Source of the DNA: Bombardia bombarda
Taxonomy: Eukaryota > Ascomycota > Sordariomycetes > Sordariales > Lasiosphaeriaceae
Length of the DNA stretch: 64,000 bases
Assembly: GCA_030512295.1 (NCBI GenBank)
Contig: JAULSR010000002.1
Span: 3,410,001 to 3,474,000, forward strand
Direction of reading: 5' to 3'
Shown: positions 10,309 to 22,098 of the stretch, in pieces
How the letters are laid out: each line of letters opens with the position of its first letter
Position numbering within the stretch: the stretch's first letter is position 1
Notes under the pieces: model-generated
What the model saw: only the letters and a program-made list of their open reading frames with translations
What the model was told of the DNA's origin: nothing
Databases searched by the model: none
Translations under genes and position numbers: made by a program

Positions 10309-12750
10309 CTTAAATGAACGCTTTTCGCGTGTGTGGGGCTTGGAGTACTTGGGAGTTGAGGACTGTGAGGAAGTCTGTAGTAGGTTGGGGATAATCTGTC
10401 AAGAAGTAGGAAGACAAAAGGAGTAAAAAGGCAGCCCCGACGAGGCTCACAATGGCACTTTCTAGAATTGGCTGATTATTTCCAGATCAATCTGTCGGTG
10501 AGATCAGCAGCTGCAGCTCAGGATGAATGTGCCACACTGCAGGAAGTTCAGCCGTTTCTAAATACAAGCTCGTCGAACTCGGCTGCTTGAAGTAGAAGCT
10601 GCATACAGGCGCTAGTAAGTACCAAAATGAAGGTATGCACGGAGCCTACAGAAAGAGAACCTGCAGAAAAAATGGAAGAAGCAGGAATAGAGAAAGGAAA
10701 ATGGAGAAGGCAAAAGAGAAGAAGCCCAAGGACAAAGTAGGTGAACAATAGAACAGAGCCAGATGGAATAGAGAAACTTTTCTCCAATTTAGAAGCCCTC
10801 CTCGTAGACCAGAAGGCTAGCTTGACAATATTGTCATGTTGGTGTGGGCCAAGAAGGGAAAGGAGCGTCGTGCCGCCCGCCAAATAGAGACCAAATATGC
10901 GGCCCCTCGCCCGACAAGATAGGCAAGTTGGTGATTTCATGACGGGTGACCGCTTTTGACGACTACAGGGTAGAACGAGATTGAGGAACTGCTAATTAAC
11001 GTCTCGTCATCGAGATGACACCGCACATGACTTGCAGAACCGAATGAGACGAGGCTGTCGCTTCACGATGGGAGAAACCTGGAAGCCAGCTGAACGACTT
11101 CATGTATATCCAATGCAGCGGGGACAATTGTAAAGCGTGACCATGGAACTTGAGGGTTTCAGCAAGGAATTAGGGTAAAGGAAGAGGATGAGTGGTCGTC
11201 TGGGCATCAGCGTAGGAGGGCTCCGCCCGGTAAATATGCGTAGACGGCGCATACCTAAGGTAGGGTGTAGGTGGGGAGGGAGGGGGCAGATTGCCGTTTA
11301 CTTTTGGCTGCAATGAGATGGATAGATGGATGGGCGGATGGGCGGACGACAGGACGACAAAAAAGGCAACCACTACCTAGTTAAAGATGAGGGAGGGGAC
11401 CAGGGCAGGAAGGAACTGTACAACATAGGTACGGAGTACCTTCCCTACCTTACATAGATACCTAAGTACCTACCTTAAGTGTATGCATGGAAGGGGGTCG
11501 GCGGCGCCGAGAAGTGCTAGGGAAGGAGCGAGGTGAGAAGAACGCAAGTGAACAAAGAAGGGGGAACAACTCGCTCCTTCCCAAGGACGAGCAACTCGTT
11601 CTTTCCCAATCATTCTTCCTTGACTTTCACTCCATCGGCACACCTTCTGGCAACCAAATCCGACAAGGCCTCCGCTGAGCCACTAGACTTTGACATGCCC
11701 CTGGCAGTGACAGTCGAGGGCAGTGAAGCTTCGAATCCAGCCTCCCAAGAAGCCTGGCGACGGCCGGCGGTCGTTCCAGCCAATCTAATCCGCAAGAACT
11801 ATGGCCATGTACCTTTCTCATCGTCTTCGAACAACACACAGGCCGGACTGAAGGGGCTTGGTGATTGACCAGTGGAGAATTCCAGCAAGAAAAGGCCATG
11901 GGATAGGTCTAATAAGCACCAGGCAGCCCGGCTTTGATGCCCTCACGGTTCCCTGACTGGGAGGGTCTTGTACTTCAGTTCCCTTGGTAATTTTTCCAAT
12001 CACCTGAATTGGCTAGATCGATTTCCCGCAATGCCTCTTCACCATCCATCGGTTGCTGCTGTGGTGGTGAACTGGAAGTTACCGACTGAGCCCCATTATG
12101 GATAATATTTATCTTTTACGAGTACCCCAGGCCACTGCTACCACGATCATGAATCCCGTGTGCTTGTATGTACAATCCCCCACAAGCCGTTAGCGTGGTC
12201 CTTTTCATAAGGTTGATACTGGTACGGACCTAGGTTTAACATTTTCCTCCCTCAGGAGTAAACAGACTGACAGCAATCTACGACCAACACCTGATCATGG
12301 AGCAAGATTGCTTGAGCTTCACCCCTAGGAATCCCTCTCTTGCCGTGTCTCTAATCCTAGTTTTGTGAAGATTCACTAGGTTTTGATAGGTTTGTTGCTC
12401 ACGCGTCCCCACGTACGAGCCTCTACTGACCGCAGAGTGCTCTGCCACAGGAGAACATATCTAACAGCTGTCCACCTTTCACGACCACTTCGCCCCTTTC
12501 GGTTAAGGGAAGAAGGTCGACGAGTATCCTGTGGCAAGCCTCGGCACACCGCCACCCACATACAGTTGAGATTCCCCGGATATATTGACATATATCCTCC
12601 GAACTCCTTTCGAGCCTGTCGCGACAATTATCCGCTATCAACCCCCGTTATCAACCTACGATAGTTCAGAATAACGACCCGGAAAGCTTCAGCGAGCACA
12701 GTGCTGAAGACGGACGCTTTCCTCGACGCCCTACCTTCACACACAGAGAA
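10309..12750. other. Intergenic region
   Basis: This lies upstream of both the - gene starting at 10308 and the + gene called from 12751. Near 11430-11480 it carries a cluster of ACCTA/TAGGTA motifs. The frame of the following gene is open and coding-like from about 12589, so an upstream exon may lie between 12290 and 12670. The minus-strand frame at 10548-10940 is not convincing. Confidence 0.45.
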
Positions 12751-13987
12751 ATGTATCCGATCGAGGTCCCTTCAAGGAGTGACCGGTCCAACAATCTCAT
12801 AGGTGATATTCAGCCCACCCTAGAAGGGATGCCGGCTATTCACTTTCACGGCCATTCACCAAAAACTTTGGCAAATGCGGGATCTTCGGTATTTCCACCA
12901 CGACAGCAAGATGTACGGTCTAGCACAGATGTACAGTCAACTTCCATCGTACGTGGCAACTGGAGAAAGCCACGGATGCAGCTTCAAGGATGCCAGATAC
13001 GTTTGAGATCTGGGGTGATAATACCGGTCACCATCGTCTCTAGCCAATTCTCATAACCCGTCTGCATTGGCATTGAGAATTGACGCAAACAATCGCAACG
13101 ATACAGTCTATTCAAGTCTATCAAGCCGTCCGAACAGCATCATGCCTAAAACTGGAACCAACCCCCGGCTCCACTCGGCCGACAAACTCAAGTTTGACAC
13201 CAACTGTGGCAATAGGGTTCACCAACCAGTCAGTCCGAGAAAGCCAACGGGTGAAATTCCTCCAAGCCACTTAGGGAAGGACCTTAAGACTCGAAGTCGA
13301 TTACAGCAAAAGCCTATACCACCGATCCATCCACGGAAGATCTCAAAAGGCCGAAGTGGGATATCGTCTAATAAACGAAAACACGGCAAAAACTTGGCCA
13401 CCCAGGTAGCAGAAGAGACTCATAGCTTCCAATATTCGAGGGTCGCATTTGGGGAGACCACCCACTTGGACACTTCTCCTACCACAAGGGGAAAGGAAAG
13501 GCGCCAAAGGAGCATGGACAGCTGTAAGAGCAACGAGGCCGAAACCTCCAAATCATCATTGAGAAATATAACAAACAAGACAAGAAATGCCGACAAGGAC
13601 TGTGTTAGTACACCATTGGCTGAGGCTAACAACACCACGGATGACACCACTACGAAGCAAACCACCGCGGGGAACACAACCACGGAGAGCTTGGCCACGG
13701 AGGCCACAGAGGCCACGGTCTCGGATACGCCGAACGTGTCAGAACAATACGTTAATATGGTTGCACCTCAGTCTGTAGAGCATTTGAAGGAACTTCCTAT
13801 GCCTGCTTTGCAAGAAGAAGAAAAAAAGAAGATGGAGAGCTTTGACTCCTTCATGATGCCTTTTATCAACGGCAATGGAAAACACTTGGGCCCATGGGAG
13901 TGGGATACAGAGATGCAAAGGTTCAAACGGCAACACAAGTTGACTGGAGTGATTGTGTGGGAGCCAACTCGGGATGACTTCTTCTGA
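12751..13987 (+). CDS. Hypothetical Thr/Ser-rich basic protein
   Basis: Not recognised. Two in-line coding segments are visible. The first (from ATG 12751, MYPIEVPSRSDRSNN) is in frame until a stop at 13056. The second is open from 13022 and runs to the stop at 13987. An intron must join them; a CTCTAG acceptor at 13043 fits in phase with a donor near 12953 or 12999, but neither donor is strong. The first frame is also coding-like upstream to about 12589 (for example NNDPESFSEHSAEDGR), so the true start may be in an earlier exon. The product is basic in the middle, then a Thr-rich stretch (TTDDTTTKQTTAGNTTTES). The acidic/aromatic tail reads LGPWEWDTEMQRFKRQHK and ends WEPTRDDFF. It is probably largely disordered. 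Confidence 0.45.
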
Positions 13988-15280
13988 CAACCCCCCCCCC
14001 CCCCCCCCCCCGTCTCATGAGACAACAAGACACAATGATGGCAATGAATGTACGTCAAACTCTCTCCCCTTTTTCTACGAGTTCTCAGGCAGCCTTTTTC
14101 TAACAGCCATACTAAGAAACACCCCGATATATTAACTCCAGATCGATGTAGTAAATAGCTTCCGGTACTAGCTTAGTTTTCTCCCCCTTCCCCTAAATAT
14201 AGTCAATATAACTTAGCATACCGTGCTATCTGCTGCTGTCACCAGCATCTTGATCAGTGTCACCTTTCTCGTTCCCTCAGACGATGCGGAGGAGAATTAA
14301 CTCAGGTAGGGAACTGTACCTGTAAAGAACCGTACCTGTAGAGAACTATACAATCTAAACCATACACACACGGCGTTGACATAGACTCCTAGCTGAGTTC
14401 GTAGTCCGGTGTTGTGTGGCATGTCAATACAATGGTGTAAAATAGGGGTACTGGTGGCTGCCTAGCGTAGACACCAGGCAAAGAAAGAAGAAAGGAAAAA
14501 GAGCCCAACAATTTCACCAACATTCCGAGCCAGGCGGGCACAGCCACTCAACAAATGGCGCCTTATGCCGGCCTGCATTGTGGCAGGACAAAATTAATAG
14601 CCCCCCCCCCCTCCCCTATTTGCAAGAATCATTGAAGTAGTACTTCTCAATCACTTCTTCTCAGCCTCGTTTGCTCGATACCTCCCCCCTCCATTCACGT
14701 TAATCCACGCCAGTCCTCTTCAGTTTACCGCAAGAAGAGCAAAAGCTCCTCATGATAACCCATTTTATGTGTGGTATTCATTTCTTGTATCTGCCATTAT
14801 CGTGTTTGTCTGGCTCCTTCGCTCTTCCCGAGCACCAAGCCCATCCAGACCAAGGAAAATAAAGCAAAGTCAAATTCCACCCGGCTTCTCAAGTAAGGTA
14901 CGAAACGAATGAAGTGGTGAATCCTATTCAATTCCTTCCCATCCCACCCCTCTCATCATAGAAGAGTGGCCGTGCAAATATTTGGGTTTTTCTTTATGTT
15001 AAAATATCAATCAAGAAGAAAAAAATGAGATAAATCACGCCAGAACCTCCATCTTCCCCTTTTAGACCCCTTAGGGTGCGTTATTTGCCCCTAGCCCACA
15101 AACTCCAGCGTGATGATGGTGGTGGTAGTAGACCAGGATATCCGAGGTATAGGTATGGTGCCACCCCCCATCCTACCTGCCAATGAACGGGAAAAGAAAT
15201 CAGAAGTCAACCGTAGACAGAAAAAAAAAACCGGTTACAAAAGTGTACAGCAGTTGCATGACCCAAAAGAGTACCCAAGA
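13988..15280. other. Convergent intergenic region with poly-C tracts
   Basis: This is the 3' flank of the + gene ending at 13987 and of the AP-1-like gene ending at 15281. It begins with a 21-base C run and has a second C-rich run near 14601. No gene or structured RNA was recognised. Confidence 0.55.
13990..14011. repeat. Poly-C tract, 21 bases
   Basis: An uninterrupted run of C starts three bases after the stop codon of the upstream gene, so it would lie in that transcript's 3' UTR. The exact assembled length is unreliable for a homopolymer this long. Confidence 0.9.
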
Positions 15281-17235
15281 TTAGTTGTTGGTGCAGTTGG
15301 CCACATCCTCGTCAGATTTGCCCAGATACTTCTTCATCACCGTCTTAAAGTCCTGCTCATCCACCACAGCGCCACCGCCAGAACACTTTGCCTTCTTCTG
15401 TAGGTCCGAGCACAGACCATCCAAATCGAAATCGCCGCTTTGGACTTTGGGACAATTTTGCAATTTTTCCCTGTAAAGTTTGTTAGCAAAAGGTTCCGCA
15501 GGCAGAGTATTGGTCGTCTGCACATACCATATCTTGTTGCATGTGAGCAGCTGAGTGGCAGGCTGATCATCCAAGTTCTTGGCAGCATCAATCTGGGCGA
15601 TGAGATCCTTTTTGGGCGCTGTGGCACCGGTAACCGGTAGGTTGTACGGTGTAGTGAAATCGACATCGAAAGCGTCGTTGAAAAAGCTGTCGTCGATACC
15701 ATTGGTCAAGATGCTTTCTTGTGGCTCCCGATAATCGCCAAACAGATGAGGATCAAACTGGAAGTCGCTCTGGGGAAGCCAGTTGAAATCAGTCATATCA
15801 ACATTGGCAAAATGACCAAGATCTGTGAGAGAGTTAGCGAACAATGCTGCATCTAAGATCTTGGAAGTGTGGTTGTGTTTGTGGAGGTAACACTATTTGC
15901 CACCCTACCAATACAATGTGTGTCAATAAGTATGAAAGAGTTCTCACCTGCTGAACTATCCAAGCTTGGGTGTTCCTCTCCAATCGTGGTTAACGTATCG
16001 ACCGGCTTGAATCCGGTCGGCGACTGAGTAAATGGCTCGGGAGACGTGCCGCATGATGAGGTCGATCCCATGTTGGAGTTGGATGAGGCAGACGGTGAAC
16101 TTGTTGTCGTTGCCGCACCGCCCATATTATATTGTGAATCCACGCTGATACTGGAATCGCTTCCGCCACGGCCATTTGAGCGAGGCGACGTAAATAGTCC
16201 AGCAGACATACCAGCTATGTCCTCCTTTGTCTGGGAATCTAAGCCAATGCTGTAGCTGCTAGAATTGCTGGGGCTGACGCTATCCTTGGGCTTCTCCAAT
16301 GGGCTCAGGCGGTCGGTGCTGCTCCGCTTCAAAGGCGCCGTGGCCGGCATAGCAGGAGATGGCTTCTTGACGTTGTTCGCAGTCGCCTGCGACCCCGGGA
16401 GGTTACCGAACTTGGGAAACTCAAACTGAAAGTTGACGTCATTGATGTTGTTCATAAAGAGCGAACCAAAAGGCTGTGCTGATGATCCTCGAGCGGCTGG
16501 GCGGCCGTTCGATATCAGTGAGACGCGCTTCTTGTACTCATTCAACTCAACGGTCATCTTGTCGACCTTGGCACGTAGAAGGCCATTTTCATGGTTAGCA
16601 GCTTCCGACACCTTTTCTAGCTCCTGGACCTTGGTCTCCAGATCCTTCAGGTGTCGTTCCTTGCGTTCCCGGAATGCTCGTTGCGCAGCGCGGTTCTGAG
16701 CCTTGCGCTTCTATTGAAGATGCGTCAGCAGCCGTTTGTGGCTGATTACACTCAAACCTTCCAGTGTGGGACTTACCGAACTGGGCTCCGTAGTCAGAGG
16801 CTTTCGTCCGGGTTTCTTGGCAACCTTATCCTCACCCTCACGTCTCTTTGCACCGCCGTTTTCCTCCTCGTCGTCATCGTCGTCGGGGTGACTTCGCTTG
16901 TCGGGTGAGTCGGACTCTGGGGAGTCTGACTTTGATGTGCTCGGGGCACCTGGCAAGTCGCCAATCATCTTGGGACGGTCACCGTCTTGGAAAGAGAAGT
17001 CGAAGCTCGAATCGGGACCGCCAAAGTCGTACTCGTACTCAAGCTCGGGGCTTTCTTGGAAGTTGCTCACGGTGTCGGCCCCTTGGGTCGGAGAACCATC
17101 AAACGACAGAGGCGACATGTTAAGAGCACTGTTTGAGGTGCTGGCGGGTTTGGCTGAATTGAGGGCAGCGAAAAGCAGATTCTGTTGCTGCGGGGTAAGG
17201 ACGAAGCCTTGCAGAGGGTTCTGTGCTGATGCCAT
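15281..17235 (-). CDS. AP-1-like (YAP1-type) bZIP transcription factor
   Basis: Nuclear bZIP activator of the oxidative stress response. Four exons with matched phases: 17235-16777, 16710-15948, 15822-15528 and 15470-15281, giving 568 aa. The start has a good context (AAAATGGCA). Residues 130-150 are Lys/Arg-rich. The basic region at about 154-180 has the family signature NRAAQRAFRERKE and is followed by a leucine zipper to about 215. A conserved SSCGTSPEP segment around Cys373 corresponds to the n-CRD. The C-terminal cysteine-rich domain holds Cys502 (TCNKIW), Cys512, Cys526 and Cys534. In the family, disulfides between these domains mask the export signal so the factor accumulates in the nucleus under peroxide. 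The exon 1/exon 2 junction falls right at the start of the basic region. Only one Cys is visible in the n-CRD here. Confidence 0.95.
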
Positions 17236-20200
17236 TTTGACTGATTTGTGGTCAATCGAGCGGAGGTTGCTAAGAGATGAAGCGAACAGTCGTTTGGGAC
17301 TGGAATGAATAGAGGTCGCGAATGGGTCAAGAGCAGATATGGCCCAGTATCGGCGGGCGACACAAGGCGGAGTTGTCCTGGCTTGGGCTCTGGAAGAGTG
17401 TAAGTTCCTGGTCCCGGCCAAAGAGGGGTATCTCAAGACCAAGACGAGAGGTTGTGCGGGGAGCAACAGCAGGTGGCAAGTGCAAGGCTCTAGCAGTACC
17501 CTCGAAGACAAAACTTGAAGCCTTCGAGTTTGTTTTGCAGCAAGAGGCTGGCGAGCTAGGGTGCAAGAGCGAAACTCGAGGCACAGATGTTACGGGCAGG
17601 ACACACAGACAGAATAGATGAACAGGGACAGTGACAGTGACAGTGACAGTGACAGGCGGTTGGCCGATGGAGACACGCAATCCCAAAGTTTGCCTCCCGA
17701 TGATCCGGGGCTGGTTTGTAGGGCTCAGCCAAGGGCCAAGGTCAAGATGAAGATGGGAATGTGCGATGAAGGTAAACGCACGTATGGGTCAGATTACCTT
17801 CTGCTGTGGGATGGTTGCGCTGTGCAGTGGGTGGGCGAGTGGCGAACGAAGATGGGGGAGGAGATGGATGGTCAAGGAAAAGTTGCGGCCTTTCCGCCTG
17901 AATTCTTGCCTTACTCACCTGATGTCTGTTACTAGTGGTGCAACCCTTTGATGGAAGCTGAGATTAGGGATGCTGGCTGGATGCAGAATGATGCAGAAGT
18001 TGGGCAAAGCAGAAGAATGGGGCTACGTGTACGAAAAGAAGCCTTCTGCGGACAAGACCGGTAGACAGTGCGCGTCAGCACGTCGATACGTTGCGTAGAA
18101 TGAAAATGCTGTCGTGTGCCCAATGCCCGTTTGGTGCAGCGTAGGTATGGAAAACCAGCGCAGAACTGCAACTGGAACTGGAGCAAGAGTCAGACCGGGC
18201 GGGAGAAGGCGTTGGAAAGGTGGTTGGCGGGGTTCCGATGCGGCAGGGCACAGGCTTCTCTTGCTTTCAATTTGTCAGCGAATCCTCCCGATCGAAACTC
18301 GTGGTATCCGTGCGGTCAGGCAATAGCCCGACTGCAGCCCATGGGATGGCTGGCTCCAAAGAGAGGCTGGGTGCACTCATTACTGGTTAGGTGCGCCCTT
18401 GGTGCGCCCTTGGTGCGCTATGGTGCTCCCCAGTGCCCTGACGGCTGAAGGTCAGGTTGCTGGGCGAGCTGCAAAGTGCTGCACTAGCGAAAAGCGCCAG
18501 GCACCTCAGTAGCCATTGGCTGCCACGGATCGACTCCGTCACCACCCACCAGAGCCGCTCAAAGACGGCACATTGTCCATTTCATGGCTAGGCTCGCCAG
18601 GAAACAAAAGTACCGTAATCCCGATTGCACACATGCGTGCATGCTTTGTTCTATATTTCTTCCAAGAAGGATTTCCAGTTCCCCGTTCTCCATCTCAACC
18701 CTAGCCTCCTCCACCTCCACCTCTGGGCTCTGAGGCGTCTCAAGCCGAAAAACCAAAGCGCCATCGCTGGGTCTGAGAGGGGCATTGGCGGCTGAGTAAG
18801 GCCCAAGCGTCTCCGATTGTGCGGATGGTTGATGTCATTTGGCTGCCGTTTGCATTTTAATTGCCCAAGATTATTTGCGAATAGAACAACCCAGACCGGC
18901 CCCCGGTCTCGACGCTATACAGCATGCATTTCCACGGAGACAATCTTAACTGCATCTAAGTATTCTGCTGCGTCTATTATCCGCCGGTCATCAAGCAGTC
19001 ATCCATCATATACGATGATTATTATCTGGTTCTTACGGGATAGACCAGAGTCCGCCGGGGACAAATGCGACGGCTCAATGCCAATGCCGAAAGGCCGTCC
19101 CTGGTCGGCCTGTCGGGTCTTTCGCCACCAACTGCCATGGCGAGACTGCCAATCAAATGCACGCCTAAACGTGGGGGGGCATGGTGAGTGAGAGTGGACG
19201 TTTCCCACCTGGGCAAAGTGCGTTGGTATTTCCGATATCTCCAGGCACCAGGCAGCGAGGCCGCCAGCCGCCAGGGTCAAAAACACCTAAGCAGCAGCTG
19301 AAACCGGTCCTCCGTCGTCTTCATCAAGCTGACGGGGGTAGCAGTCCAATGGATAAGATGCTCTCACCAAGATCGCCAATCTTTCACCCAGCCTCGCCAC
19401 TATCTGAAAGTCTAGAACCCAATTCGAGTGAACAGTAGCGGTCAGAACTGTTCAGCAGCACACGTGCACGAATAGTTCCCAACAAACGCTAAAGAAAGAA
19501 TTAGGGCCAATTATAAAGCCTGGGGAACTTTACCTACCTAGGCAGTGTGCGGATATCGGTTTCAAATATTCCGTACCCACCGACATGCAGCACCATCAAA
19601 CAAGCAACTGATCTACGAACCAATATCTATTGGGACCTTTTCCCTCCACCAAGTTATCAGAGATCATGATAAAATAAGATGATCCTAGGCAAGTTCTTGG
19701 ATGGACCACACTAGGTGAGTCGCCAAAGCATTGCTGCGCTAGAGCAGCACCTGGACGCGAAGGGATTGAAGGCGCTTCAGTCGTAGCATTCGGGGATGGA
19801 ATAGAGGGGCCCGCGGACCTGCCTTGCCGAGCCCGAGACCGAGCATTCGCCAGCCTCGGGTGTATCATTCACGATCACGATGTCCTGGAAGATGCGATAT
19901 CTACTCGGTCTTATCGCTTTGGGACGACCGGCGCTATTTCACCACCTATTTCTGCTTTTTTGATATAAAGCCGTCATATCTGCACAGATATATAGCGAGC
20001 TCTGCGGGTTGAAACCAGGGAAGGCGCGAAGGAAGATGTTCATCAGCTGCATGCATACTAAAGTATTATGCGTGTTCAGTAATGCCTGGAGTTATCCCTT
20101 GATGCAAGCACGGAGGCACACTGGCATTGCCGCAGCGCATGTAGTGATGTACGGCCAAATCGCCACATTCAACAGTCGGCCACATAGCATCAAGTGAGCA

Positions 20201-20586
20201 GAAACGAATAGCTCACGATATCTCAGGGGTTCAGGGGATTAAGAAATACCTAGGCACAAAGCGGGAGGCTTAATGCGCTCATGGCCCGTGCACCATAATA
20301 AGTCTTACTTGTGATTTGTGAGTCGCTCGTTGGCTCGTCTCCCCGCCCGCCGCCCAAAGCTTAGCCACCCCCCATGACATGAACAGCCGGGCCTGGATCG
20401 TGTACCAAATCTAAAACGAACTCCGACCAATCGTGACGACAACGTGCCGCGATCTCGACCTCAAGCTCCATATCGTACCACCAACCAGGTGCCCTTCCCA
20501 AGAACATCACAGCAACATCTGAACCCATCCATCTTGATTACAGAGAAACACATTGAGAGACAAAAAGAGAGAGAGAGGTCGAGACA
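17236..20586. other. Long shared upstream region of AP-1-like and BSD genes
   Basis: About 3.35 kb between divergent starts (17235 minus, 20587 plus). The part nearest the AP-1-like gene is a probable long leader: its frame stays open upstream to 17511 without an ATG. A GACAGT hexamer array sits at about 17627-17655. A partial direct repeat with core GGTGCGCCCTT lies near 18390-18430. Short open frames at 18116-18448, 18817-19191 and 19596-19868 show no gene structure. Confidence 0.5.
17627..17655. repeat. GACAGT hexanucleotide array
   Basis: Four to five perfect copies of a six-base unit (GACAGT), about 400 bases upstream of the AP-1-like start codon. This is probably promoter or 5' leader sequence of that gene. 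Confidence 0.9.
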
Positions 20587-22098
20587 ATGGATGTCGCATA
20601 CGATCATATCCAGGAGGAGGCCTTCCCTGAAGATAACGAGGGCGCCTCCAAGTCTACTGCCGACACCACCAAACCTGACCAGCCAACCCTGGATGCCGAG
20701 CTGCAGGACGCCTACCGCGCCTTTTCCTCCAGCCCCTGGGGCGCCAGGCTCGGCGGCTTTTTTGGCAGCGTTGTGAAGCAGGTACGTCTGTCATATACAT
20801 TGTCACTGATGTTGCTGTTATCGCCGCCAGCCCTAACCCCGGCTACCCCCTTCAGGGCGAATCCGTCTACCGCGAGGCCCAGCAGGAACTCACGGCCGTC
20901 GGTCAGGACGCTACGCGCGGATTCACCGACCTGCGCACTTCCATCATCAACCGCACAAGAGCCCTTTCCATAACCACCCCGGCCGCCCTCGCTTCCGGCG
21001 CCGCAACCACAGGCCAAGCAGGAGCGGATAGCAATGAGGCAGCAGCAACAGCGGGGGAAACCCCCTCGGCTACACCGACGAAAACCACCGCCACCACATC
21101 CGCAGCTGCCACCCCCGCATCACGGGACATGACCTCCGAGGACGCCATCAAGGAGTCCGAGACCGTCCTCTCCCGACTCCGGGGCGAAGCCGCCAAGCGT
21201 CTGCGGGACCTGCAGAAAGCCGAGGACGCGGCCGACGAGGCGCTCCTGCGTTTCGGCTCCAACCTGCGCGACTTTCTCACCGACGCCATCAAGATCGCGC
21301 CGCCGACCTCGGGAACCAACGTCGCCGGCCAGGATGGCAGCAGCACCAACCAGGTCTTGTTCGAGAGCAAGGACGCGCACGGAAAGCGCGTCATCCACAC
21401 GTCTCGGTTCGACGCACAGCTGCACGTCATCCACACCAACACGGACAGCTTCACCAAGGATCATGCCGGGAGCGAGTACGAGGCCTGGAGCAAGGATTTC
21501 GACATTGACAGGAAGACGGAGGACATCAGCGGCGATCTCATCAAGTATCCCGAGCTGAGGACGACGATGGAGAAGCTCGTGCCGGACACGGTTAGCTATG
21601 CCGATTTTTGGACGAGATACTACTTTTTGCGACATGGGATTGAGACGGCCGAGGCGCGACGGAGGGACTTGCTCAAAGGTGAGTGCGGGGAGAGACAGAC
21701 GCTGGTTTACTACTACTATAACTACCTACTGCCTGCGTTGATGATGCTAATATTGCAAAACAGCTGCATCTGCCGAGGAGGAAGTTGGCTGGGATGAGGA
21801 CGACTCGGACGACTCGGCTACCGCCGCTGGATCCAGCAAGACTGGTACTACTGCTGCAAGGACAACAGAGCGCCCCGGCTCGAGCGAATCCTCCACTACC
21901 ATCCACCCAACCAGCAATGCCGCCCACGCTCTCCTCAAACCCAGCGAGCCCCGCAAGTCCAACGACGAAAAGTCCCAGGCCGATAGCGAGGCGAGCTATG
22001 ACCTGGTCGGTGCCGCCTCGGGCGTGCCTAGCCAGGCACCCAACAGCCCCAAGGAGTCTCGGAAGGGCGACGATAGCGATGAGGAGGACTGGGAGTAG
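20587..22098 (+). CDS. BSD domain-containing protein
   Basis: Three exons: 20587-20781, 20856-21678 and 21764-22098, with GTACGT and GTGAGT donors, giving 450 aa. The N-terminus contains an amphipathic segment (SSPWGARLGGFFGSVVKQ) that resembles the start of other fungal BSD proteins. Residues 65-180 are Ala/Thr-rich with helices. The BSD domain spans about 270-325. It carries the paired aromatics DFWTRYYFLRH together with the preceding EDISGDLIKYPELR and VSYADFW. The acidic C-terminus ends DSDEEDWE, preceded by an EEEVGWDEDD patch. Relatives include yeast Dos2 and animal BSDC1, whose biochemical role is poorly defined. It converges on the Tsr2 gene 467 bases away. Confidence 0.85.

Noticed and set aside
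11718..11735. TTCGAATCC string resembling a tRNA B box
   Set aside because: No A box, no pairing acceptor or anticodon stems around it.
18817..19191. Plus-strand frame of 124 aa
   Set aside because: No splice structure or recognised domain; overlaps equally long minus-strand frames.
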